Below the pieces are notes generated by a model. The model was given only the letters and a program-made list of their open reading frames with translations. It was not told the DNA's origin and did not search any database. Positions 10,001-16,702 of a stretch of DNA of 16,702 nt are shown one piece after another (the first letter of the stretch is position 1; each line of letters opens with the position of its first letter). A program made the translations under genes and the position numbers. The DNA is taken from the NCBI RefSeq assembly GCF_001949145.1, contig NW_019091404.1, forward strand, positions 1-16,702. Direction: 5' to 3'. The DNA is from Acanthaster planci. Its lineage: Eukaryota > Echinodermata > Asteroidea > Valvatida > Acanthasteridae.

Positions 10001-13000
10001 TGGGTCTGTCAAACTCCATACCTGTAATGGTGTGTCTGGAGAGTCTTTAAACGTTTGTTCTTCCTTCAATTGTGAGGCTGCTCTAGATCAGCTCTAATCT
10101 CTTAATTATCCTTTACTACAGTTTTTTTTTACATTTGTATGAGGTTTTTGATTGTTCAGTTCATTAATTCTGAGGTTCGTACCGAGTTGTAAGCATTCTG
10201 CACTTCACTGCTCATTGCCAGAACGTATCAGAGGGGTAGTCCGGTCTCCCAATTCACCCTTTGATGTGTCTCCTGCTCAGACACAGTCCTGATTGTTTGT
10301 CTCTTCCTGCTGCGGCTGCAGGTGATGGTGGAGGACTTTGAGCAGAAGCTGGCCGAGTGCCACGACAAGGGAGTGGACGACGCGGCCGCGGCCGACAAGG
10401 CCAGCAAAGCATCGGCCGCCGCCAAGGCCAGGGACAACGGTAGCCGTTCTGGTGAGTGCGCTGAACATTGAAGCACAGGAGAAGACAATTTTTTATTTTT
10501 TTTTCAGGGGCAGAGAAGAAAGCCAGGGATGCTGGTCACGTTCTCGTCCAGAGTCTAAAAATAAAGCCAGGGAGGCCTGTATACATACATTAAGACCTGA
10601 AATAAGTCCGTCAGTTTGCATGAAATAAAACCTGCAACTAGCTTTTGTCCAAAAACAGGTGTCACTGGGAAGGGTACCAAATCAACAGAACCAGTTTCCT
10701 TATTTCAAACCCAGTCTCAAATTTTGTTATCACACTGTTGTGAAAATATTGCCCTCTCCCCTTGACAAATCCTTTTGCCTTCATACACACTCTCACTTCC
10801 CCCTGCTACAGGAAAGTATGCCCCCGTGCTGGGAGGTATTTGAGAGATGTCTGTTATGAGTTGGGACACTGTAGGAGATCCGGTTTCCCAGTTATTTTCC
10901 CCTTATTTCCTGGAGAATTTGGCATCCCCCGGCGATGCAGCATGTTCATCGGCAGAGTCCCTGTCCGTGTCAAGCGTGTGGAATCTCAGCCTGGGTGTCA
11001 TTTTACCTAAGGCATTACATGTCTCGACAATAACATGTCGTAACATCTGCACAGTATTTACGTTATTAAACAAAGACTCCCTTCTGCATTCTCCCCCAAA
11101 GACCTGCGGAGTTACTTCCTCCAAGAGAACATTTCTTTTTTTTTTTCTTTTTACCCTGCACAGTACACTTGACATTTAAAGTCCCGACCCCCCCCCCCAC
11201 CTGAGGCTCGATCTTCATTTCCTCACTGTTGGACAAGCGGGGTTGAAGCCTGTATTAGAGAATGTCGCTGCATGCGCACTCGTTCATTCCTTCATTTGGG
11301 GGAGTCACTCGATCCCAGCATGTTAAACGCCAAGAGGCTTTCCCACTCAAGAGAAACTTTTTCTCTCTCTCTCTCTCTCTCTGCTGATGGGGCATGTCAG
11401 ATGCACGAGAAATGCGTAGAGACAAATCATGTTAGGGATGCGAAAACAGAACCTCTAACCCTCAGGGTTTGTTGTAAATCACATAAACTTTGTGAGATTT
11501 CGCATGGTTAATAGGGCTCAGATTTTCACACACATGAAGGTGCTGAGATTGAAGACGCCACAGAAGTAAATTAACTTGCAGCAGGGTGGAGATTAGGATC
11601 TGGTATAGCCCGTGTGGTTTGCTTTGGTGATATTATCTCAGAGCTACACCGCTGGTGCATACTGAATCGACCGGAATTTTTCTAAAATACTCAAACGTGT
11701 GTTTGCACTTTGGATTGGATTATTATCAAATGTTATCACATTACAAAATGGACCTATGAATGCAGCATTTTCTACAAGCACAAGTCCGCTGCTGCATTCT
11801 GCCTCCAAAGAAAGGTTTTGGGGACATGGAAAAGATAAATTTAAAGCACCAAGGCACAGTACACCTACAACTTTTGTTGTTTTTTTCGACAGTCATTTCC
11901 ATTTGTTAGAAGCATGTTGTATTCTAAAGGTTTAAATTTAACAAATTTACTAGAAATTAAGCTAGGTACTGTACACGGCAAAAAACACTTTAAATTGACA
12001 TAATAAACTGTGGCATTGATTTGAAGTAAACTCATGCAGGAAATTTTCCGTTCTCCACGTCTCATTCGAAATGCCGTTGATGCTCAAATAATTCCTTTAC
12101 TCGTCCATGTCACATCAGCCAAGAAAAGGAATACCAAACGGCGTGGCCGTGGCAAGTCATCCCTCGACAGTGAAGACGAGGAGGAAGAGGACAACCAGGC
12201 CACCACTACTCCAGCCCCATCCTCGCGCAAGCCCAGCCACAGGGGCCGACAGACCACTGAGCAGAAGACCCAGGGGACAGCCGGGAAGGGGCGGCGGGTG
12301 AGGGCAGTGACCTTCTCTAGCGACGAGGAGGACAGCGACGAGCTGTTTGGGGCCGGCGAGAGAGAGAACAAAGCCAAAGGTAAGACACCTAGTTCTGTAC
12401 ATGTATCTCAATGTAGAGGACGACCTTTAGAAACCAAGGATGTTACAGTGGGTGACGGAAAAGGGAACGTGAGAAGCAGTTACAGTTCTAAAACTGTAAG
12501 AGGCGGGAGGAAAGGCCAAGAGGAATATACTGGGTAAAACCCGTGGAATCGGGTAGGGACTGAAAACCCAATTCAGATGTGGACCAAGCCGGGTGGGGGG
12601 TTGGCTGGTTGGTTGGTTGGACAATGCCTAAGGTGAGGGTGTCGCTGTGGACTGGCTTGGCAATCAGAGTTGGAATTCGTTACTGTTGTGTTCTGGTACA
12701 ATGCTGAAGCCGGTTGACATGCATGAGAGTATTCGATGCCATCATTTTATTTTTACTTGGGACAAACAAAAAAGCCTAGAATATATATTTATGAGGGGGG
12801 GTGGTGACTGGGGAGGGGGCATTAAAATCCCTGAAATCTGGTCCACGATTTCCTACCAACAGAGAGTGTCCCCTCAGCTGGCTCGGGTACACACATGTAC
12901 GTGTCAGTGTTGTGAGAGTTGTGCCTCACTGCTGGGTTCAGGTGGTGAAACTCATCTCAAATAAAGGAAAACCAATCCGCACTGGCCAGTTCTCATTTGA

Positions 13001-14592
13001 GTCGTAGGTGTCGGTCTGTTTCCTGGTGCGTGATCGAGAAAACTCGCATTGACAGATGCACGCCATCTTGCCCATTCTCAGTCTGACGATCAGGGCAGCA
13101 GGCTGAATAAATCACACCCTTGGAGGCAGTTCCGGTGATCCCTCCGCTTACTGTCCGAGTGGTTTGGCAATCAAGTCCTCCAATGCATAATGAAACATGT
13201 TCTTTTCTTTTTTTTCTTTTGCCAATAACTGGGTCCTGCACGCTCTGGTTGATCCAAAGCCTGCAAGTTATCAAGATAATTGGTACTCTGGTACAAATTG
13301 TATGCATGTATACCCAATTACGCTATTAGCGGTTTCGTAATGTCCAAGCAAAATACCAGGCCCATCCATTACAGCGCGGAAGACTAATCTCCTTGGACAG
13401 ATTACATGCACCGCATCTTGGCTCAGTTCCTTACAAATCATAGGCTTCAGTTTACTCCGTGGGGAGTTGGTGCACCAGGCTCTTTCAAATGAAGTTCTGC
13501 AGCCATAAAAAAAAAAACAAAATCACCCCATTTTCCTGGTCGCGGGCTGTCATTGTGTCCCTTGAAGAATTCCAAAGACTGAGTGAGCACTAGCATTTCT
13601 CTCTGAAAGTCTGGATATTCCAATGTGAAATTTGCGAGGAGATTTTCAAGGTTGTCTTTGTCAGTCCAGTCTGTGTGATCTGTAATTGTTCCCGACATGG
13701 CACAGAAGCCATTCCTGCTTCCCTGTTCAAGTGTAATGGAATTACCTGCACCTATGGGCCATTTTCCAATACTCAACTTCGGCTCCGTCTCAGGCTTCGA
13801 CTGTTTTTTTTTACTACCTGACTTTGAAGCTGTGAGCGCAGTAATTAGTCTAAAAGTGCCACAGAACATCAAAGAAGATGCAAGAGAGCAAAAACTTACA
13901 GTAATCCGATTTGATTTAAACGCTTCAGGCTCACAGTCGGGGATTGGTTTCGGGGACAAAGCCTGAGACGGAGACGAAGTTGAGTATTGGAAAACGGCCT
14001 GGTGCTGCGTCACAAGCTGTCATGGCAATGCTCCATTTTCCTTCGCAAAGCCTCACAGAGTTTTGCAACCATCTCCCCCTGGACAACCCAAACCCCCCCC
14101 CAAGAAAAAACATCAATTCACTCTGGCGAGCAAGTATATACAAACCTCTATTTAATGTTTCTGCCGGTTAGAAATCAACTTCTTTCCATAGAATAAAACA
14201 AGAGCTCCCAGTGGCACTATCTGTGAAGGTGCCAAAAGAAAAAAAAAACAGACACACGGCGGAAATGAGACTTGTCACCCTTCAAGTAGAGTGTAAATGG
14301 TGTGTACACAGTGGTTGATGTCAGGCATGGAGAGCGTCGATTTCCAACACGTCTTGTACAGAACTCTCTCTTCCTTACTGGTAATTTTTTTTTTCCCCCT
14401 CCAATTGATCCGATCCTCTCAGATTCGGCTTTTGATCCGGCTGAGGAGAAGGGCAGCAGTGACACCGAGAACAGGGACCCTACCCCCACCCCGCGGGGCA
14501 AGGGCAAGACAAGGAAGTTGCACAACCCCAGGGGAACCCCCAAGGGAAGCCCCACCCCCTTGTCTCACCAGAAACAGGTTCATGCTACGTAA
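3939..14592 (+). CDS. NCAPD2: NCAPD2, condensin complex subunit 1 (CAP-D2), C-terminal part, join of five exons
   Basis: Coding segments are 3939-4019, 9784-9967, 10322-10451, 12119-12379 and 14423-14592. Every intron has GT..AG ends and each exon ends in a phase that the next one completes (2, 0, 1, 1). The spliced product is about 274 residues ending at TAA 14590-14592. The order of blocks matches my memory of vertebrate NCAPD2: a KDRQAEALVEKLCHRFR helix, a DLAFCLSLL helix, a DKL..A helix, a DFEQKLAECHDKG block, then a low-complexity tail with an FSSDEE acidic patch. In the known family CAP-D2 is a HEAT-repeat subunit of condensin I, binding the kleisin CAP-H and helping compact mitotic chromosomes. 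The tail here appears longer than the human one. The 5' exons lie outside the window. CAP-D3 of condensin II is the main alternative, but the helix blocks fit D2 much better. Confidence 0.9.
6349..6384. repeat. (CA)6 run followed by a GATT tetranucleotide repeat
   Basis: (CA)6 occupies 6349-6360, and after nine bases the tetranucleotide GATT repeats at 6370-6384 (three units and GAT). Both lie in the intron between exons A and B and are too short to imply a function. Confidence 0.85.
8235..8274. repeat. Perfect 10-bp inverted repeat with 20-base spacer
   Basis: ccatattttc at 8235-8244 is matched exactly in inverse by gaaaatatgg at 8265-8274. The spacer includes the palindrome cggtaccg. It could form a small stem-loop; no function is evident. 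Confidence 0.7.
8409..8451. repeat. Perfect 11-bp inverted repeat with 21-base spacer
   Basis: aatatttggaa at 8409-8419 is matched exactly in inverse by ttccaaatatt at 8441-8451. It is the second such AT-rich stem in this part of the intron. No function is evident. Confidence 0.7.
8958..9117. repeat. Imperfect palindrome of about 160 bp (foldback or MITE-like element)
   Basis: The 43-base arm 8958-9000 (gcagacctgccagccctgcc...gtcaggca) matches the reverse complement of 9075-9117 at 35 of 43 positions with no gap. All eight differences are transitions. The similarity continues inward, more weakly and with a 2-base gap, to a centre at gagcgctc (9033-9040), so the whole unit folds on itself. 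It encodes nothing I recognise. A short non-autonomous foldback element that has decayed is the likeliest reading (inference). I see no clear target-site duplication at the ends. A structured RNA such as a miRNA hairpin is possible but less likely, because several mismatches are A-C rather than G-U. Confidence 0.7.
9784..9967 (+). CDS. NCAPD2: NCAPD2 exon B (terminal HEAT helices)
   Basis: A 184-bp exon with a strong acceptor: the pyrimidine tract ctgccccctccccttcacag ends at 9783. The donor is aag|gtatgg, with GT at 9968-9969. One base completes the Arg split with exon A, then 61 codons run from TDRQPQDLAFCLSLLNMSEK through CVRRLQENLACYADKLHDAE to KAKKFSKPETK. This matches the paired helices that in vertebrate CAP-D2 carry the DLAYC and DKLSD motifs. 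Third positions are strongly G/C, unlike the flanking introns. The open frame continues 5' of the acceptor as far as an ATG at 9554, but that stretch is pyrimidine-rich intron and the splice evidence puts the start at 9784. Confidence 0.93.
9968..10321 (+). other. NCAPD2: NCAPD2 intron between exons B and C (354 bp)
   Basis: Bounded by gtatgg and gctgcag. It is AT-rich apart from a pyrimidine-rich 3' end (cctgattgtttgtctcttcctgctgcgg). I see no other feature in it. Confidence 0.85.
10322..10451 (+). CDS. NCAPD2: NCAPD2 exon C (end of HEAT region and start of linker)
   Basis: A 130-bp exon. The acceptor is cggctgcag ending at 10321; the donor is ctg|gtgagt, with GT at 10452-10453. It starts in phase 0 and ends with one base, G, which joins CC of exon D to give Ala. 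The first about 18 residues (VMVEDFEQKLAECHDKGVDD) correspond to the conserved EFEQKL..C..KG block of CAP-D2. After that comes an Ala/Lys-rich stretch (AAAADKASKASAAAKARD) that is probably disordered and opens the tail. Codons are GC-rich, with a NotI-type gcggccgc run at 10381-10388. Confidence 0.92.
10452..12118 (+). other. NCAPD2: NCAPD2 intron between exons C and D (1667 bp)
   Basis: Bounded by gtgagt and catcag. Contents are a T-rich run near 10490-10505, an 11-C run at 11188-11198, a (TC)10 microsatellite at 11362-11382, and an AT-rich 3' half. No coding segment is recognisable. Confidence 0.8.
11362..11382. repeat. (TC)10 dinucleotide microsatellite
   Basis: Ten uninterrupted TC units plus a T, within the intron between exons C and D. 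It is the longest perfect dinucleotide run in the window. Confidence 0.95.
12119..12379 (+). CDS. NCAPD2: NCAPD2 exon D (charged, disordered tail with NLS-like and acidic patches)
   Basis: A 261-bp exon. The acceptor is catgtcacatcag ending at 12118; the donor is aag|gtaaga, with GT at 12380-12381. It enters in phase 1 and leaves in phase 1. The peptide opens with a basic cluster (KKRNTKRRGRGK) typical of a nuclear localisation signal, then an acidic run (SLDSEDEEEED), a Pro/Ser/Thr/Arg-rich middle, a second basic patch (GKGRRVRAV), and the acidic serine motif TFSSDEEDSDELF. The last two together resemble the KKPKVVFSSDES segment of human NCAPD2, which anchors the exon to this gene. The SxxE/D contexts are plausible casein kinase 2 sites (inference). 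Outside that motif I recognise no conserved residues, as expected for a disordered tail. Confidence 0.88.
12601..12620. repeat. TTGG tetranucleotide repeat (one unit interrupted)
   Basis: Five TTGG-like units, the second reading CTGG... at its start, directly after a six-G run. It lies in the intron between exons D and E. Confidence 0.8.
13447..14013 (-). other. Unidentified 188-codon open frame inside the last intron, overlapping the inverted repeat
   Basis: The frame starts at an ATG ending at 14013 and stops at 13447-13449. The C-terminal half (MSGTITDHTDWTDKDNLENL, then LANFTLEYPDFQREMLVLTQ) has a balanced, protein-like composition. The first half runs through the inverted repeat and its spacer. 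The arm reads KPETEPKLSIGKWP here and KPETETKLSIGKRP on the other strand, so both copies are open in the same frame. I do not recognise a family. It could be a fragment of a mobile-element protein or chance. There is a poly-A-like run (13508-13518, encoding FVFFF) and no splice or promoter evidence that I can assess. Low confidence that it is a gene. Confidence 0.2.
13757..13999. repeat. Inverted repeat, 41-bp arms 95% identical, 161-bp spacer
   Basis: The left arm 13757-13797 (ggccattttccaatactcaa...caggctt) matches the reverse complement of 13959-13999 at 39 of 41 positions. Past the inner end the match resumes briefly (cagtcg) if a 19-base insertion is allowed in the right arm at about 13940-13958. 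The high arm identity suggests a fairly young structure, such as a short non-autonomous element or two copies of one repeat in opposite orientation (inference). Outside the arms similarity fades within a few bases, and no target duplication is visible. Confidence 0.75.
14423..14592 (+). CDS. NCAPD2: NCAPD2 terminal exon E (S/T-P-rich C-terminus and stop)
   Basis: The last exon's coding part is 170 bp including TAA at 14590-14592. The acceptor is gatcctctcag ending at 14422, preceded by a T/C-rich tract at 14383-14400. The two bases AT complete Asp with the G of exon D; the peptide then runs SAFDPAEEKGSSDTENRDPT and on to a Lys/Arg/Pro-rich end. It carries five S/T-P dipeptides (in PTPTPR, GTPK and GSPTPL) among basic residues. 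In the known family the CAP-D2 tail is phosphorylated by Cdk1 at T-P sites in mitosis, which promotes condensin I activity; that these sites are used here is inference. Residue-level similarity to vertebrate tails is weak. Support comes from phase, position, composition and the poly(A) signal downstream. A donor-like cag|gttcat at 14578 is weak, so I end the frame at the stop. Confidence 0.82.
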
Positions 14593-14750
14593 ACGTTACC
14601 AGGCAGTCCAGTGAAAACTGATTGTTGTGATGTTTTCGTTTTCGGATAATCAGTGACCTATGGAAAGGGCAAATTCCAGTCAGCATTGGCAGTCTGATAA
14701 TGACGTAATTGTTGATTCGATAAAATAAATTGCTTTTGACTAATATTATA
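14593..14750 (+). other. NCAPD2: NCAPD2 3' untranslated region
   Basis: This AT-rich stretch follows the stop codon and holds no continuing frame. It runs to the likely cleavage zone about 10-25 bases after the AATAAA signal. The exact cleavage base cannot be read from the sequence. Confidence 0.6.
14724..14729 (+). terminator. Poly(A) signal AATAAA of NCAPD2
   Basis: A canonical AATAAA hexamer sits 132 bases after the stop codon. About 20-50 bases downstream there is a GT/T-rich stretch (cgtgtagtttttatag, then ctttttgtttt, at 14751-14780). That is the usual arrangement of an animal cleavage and polyadenylation site. Confidence 0.7.
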
Positions 14751-16702
14751 CGTGTAGTTTTTATAGTTTGCTTTTTGTTTTAAAGGACAGGTTTATCACT
14801 TTGTGATCAGTTGATATTTAGAGCCTATTTTATTAGGCCATTTGTACCTGCCTTATTAGTCGCTTGTGTAGGCTGATTTACCCCTAACTCCCTAGGATGT
14901 ATGTAAACTCGGAGGATTGAGGACTGTTAAGGGTTAGACATTTGAGATGGATTATCTCTTATTCTCTCTGAAGGTTCAACGTGGCACCGTGCATCCAAGA
15001 TAAAGGTCACAGTATTCTTACTTGGGGCACAGGGACAGAACAGACAAAATGTCATTTGAGGCGATAGTTTCAGGGATTCAAGCGTGAAAAACAAGTACAT
15101 TACTCGTGCTTCGTAATGACAGGTTTGTTTGGTCCCAGCTTTTCCCACATGCTCCCCGAGGAGTTCGGAAAAATCATTTTTAAACCGTGCAATCCTGTTC
15201 AAGGAGAGCAAGCAATGCGTNGAAAATTAGCGACCGGACCTGAGCAGACTGCAATCCAGTATCTTGTCATCGGTGTGACAGGTGGATGTTGTAGAAACCA
15301 AGATCTAGCAATGCACACTTCATGTACAGAAAAAAAAGCACATTCTTGTAGCAAAAAACAGCATGCTGTGAGCTTTAGATATGCATGTACGCTGTCCTTG
15401 TATTCTGATTCAAGGTATATTAGATAATGACCACTGAAAATTTGGGTATCAAAGGCCACATACCAGTACATGTACGCTGCAATGTCGAGGTATGCAAACT
15501 ACTCTGTACATGTAACACCCCACAATGGCTGGCAGGTTCTTTAAAACTGACGATCAAAGTGTATTTTCTGAAAGGTGGCACATCAATCTGGAGACGAGGA
15601 CGGGAAAAATGCTTCCCAGGTTAGGCGTTTACAGCCCTCTCTGCCGACGACACACAGGCGACAAATAAGATATGATCAGTGCGGGCATTTCTTCTTCACA
15701 CACGCAGCGTGAGATGTAATGGTGTGAAGAGGTTACACATCAAGGCCTTCTGGGTGTATTCGTTTCGCACTCCACTTTCATAAATCCAAGACATGGTGAT
15801 GGGGTCCCATTTATTGGTCGCAAAGGGCTGTGTTTGTTAAATTTGAGTAATCTGACTTGTAGATCCAGTTAGACACGTCGGTTAATGTAATTCTGGTTTA
15901 CGTAAGGTTACCGTGGAAAAAAATATAAAATGTTGAAGATGCACGTCGATGAACATTAATCCGGAGCAAAACCTGAAAAACATTACCCAAAGTGGACTTT
16001 GTTAAGTTTCCTAGAGTGCCTTTTTTCCCCAAAAGAACTTGATTAAGGTTATATAAAAGATGGTACTCTGCTGGCAGGATTGTTTGGCTATAACTGCTAA
16101 TCAGGGAGAAAAAATCAAGCCAATAAAGTGCGCTTACAATTTGAAACAGTTAAAACAAAAAAAAAGGGGGGGGATGAATATTATTGCACGTTGACAATAC
16201 CAACAGATGACTATGAAGGGAGCAAAGAAACTCCTCTTCTGGCCCAGGATATTTGACAGGAAAAAAAAATGCCGTTGTCAACAGAATAACTGAAGGTATT
16301 ATGTTTGCATGTTAGAGTTATTTCAATGTATAGCATGGACGAGAAGTTATTTTCCGTTATGGTCCGAATTTTAAACTATTTTCACTCCCAAAGGGTGAGT
16401 TACGCATTTTCTAATCTGAATTGTATTGCTCTTTCCACTGGTAAAATGACTTCAGATTTTAGAACTGGGCAGAAGAATGTCACGTTTAGTCAAATTAAAT
16501 AAAACTGCAAGGGGTTAGCCTTGCATTTTGAAGAAATATGGTTCATGACTTGAATCTTTCCAAATTCCGATTTTGCCAATTTCAGCTAAAATACAATAAA
16601 ATCCCAAGAGGTTTAAAATGTATTTTGAACTAAATGGGGCAAAAATTTAGATTTTCCGAAAATCACAATTTTGTCATTTTTCAGCCAATTTTGATAAAAT
16701 TA
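14751..16702. other. Apparent intergenic stretch downstream of NCAPD2
   Basis: I see no exon, RNA gene or mobile-element protein here. The open frames are all under about 105 codons with coding-unlike composition. There are several TACATGTA palindromes (15468-15475, 15507-15514), one unresolved base (n) at 15221, and increasingly AT-rich sequence towards the end. Distant exons or regulatory DNA of a neighbouring gene cannot be excluded from sequence alone. Confidence 0.55.

Larger units (their letters stand above)
12380..14422 (+). other. NCAPD2: NCAPD2 intron between exons D and E (2043 bp)
   Basis: Bounded by gtaaga and cctctcag. The reading frame of exon D stays open past the donor to a TAA at 12535-12537, and an AATAAA occurs at 12960-12965. 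A TTGG repeat sits at 12601-12620. The 3' half holds the inverted repeat at 13757-13999 and a 188-codon open frame on the opposite strand (13447-14013). Confidence 0.8.

Noticed and set aside
9806-10069. 87-codon antisense open frame over exon B
   Set aside because: A shadow of the GC-rich sense codons. The Gly/Leu/Val-rich peptide has no recognisable family.
10228-10488. Antisense open frame over exon C
   Set aside because: The Ala/Leu/Ser-rich product is the mirror of the Ala/Lys-rich sense exon.
12084-12411. Antisense and shifted open frames over exon D
   Set aside because: Ser/Leu- or Gly/Pro-rich mirrors of the acidic, basic sense tail. Phase and splice sites support only the sense frame.
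14217-14555. 112-codon minus-strand open frame over exon E
   Set aside because: Overlaps the sense terminal exon and includes homopolymer-derived FFFF and KKK runs; a shadow.
14927-15624. Open frames on both strands downstream of the poly(A) signal
   Set aside because: Short, overlapping each other, including the ambiguous base at 15221, and with no recognisable motifs.
1-16702. CRISPR array, operon, or prokaryotic defence system
   Set aside because: No regularly spaced direct repeats, no compact gene arrangement, and clear spliced eukaryotic exons.

Overview
The window looks like a piece of an animal nuclear genome, not a bacterial one. It has short coding blocks bounded by GT..AG splice sites, long AT-leaning non-coding stretches, many homopolymer and dinucleotide runs, no operon structure, and a canonical AATAAA poly(A) signal after the last stop codon. 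The palindrome TACATGTA recurs throughout and exons B and C have strongly GC-rich third positions. Both remind me of lancelets (Branchiostoma), but the species assignment is inference only; another marine invertebrate is possible.

The one gene I can support is the 3' end of NCAPD2 (condensin I subunit CAP-D2) on the + strand. Five coding exons join in consistent phase: A 3939-4019, B 9784-9967, C 10322-10451, D 12119-12379 and E 14423-14592 with stop TAA at 14590-14592. Together they encode about 274 C-terminal residues. A, B and C give the conserved end of the HEAT-repeat region. D and E give a disordered, highly charged tail with NLS-like basic clusters, acidic serine patches (possible casein kinase 2 sites) and five S/T-P dipeptides (possible Cdk1 sites). 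The 5' part of the gene must lie upstream of the window.

Layout: 1-3938 is probably the intron before exon A, with one possible decayed retroelement fragment and one GC-rich island. 4020-9783 is a 5.8 kb intron carrying several inverted repeats, including an imperfect palindrome of about 160 bp at 8958-9117. The next three introns are 354 bp, 1.7 kb and 2.0 kb; the last holds a second inverted-repeat structure at 13757-13999. 14593 to about 14750 is the 3' UTR with its poly(A) signal, and the remainder to 16702 is apparently intergenic. I found no RNA genes, no CRISPR array and no second convincing protein-coding gene. I see no evidence of a novel multi-gene system; the items most worth checking are the repeat structures and the diverged NCAPD2 tail.
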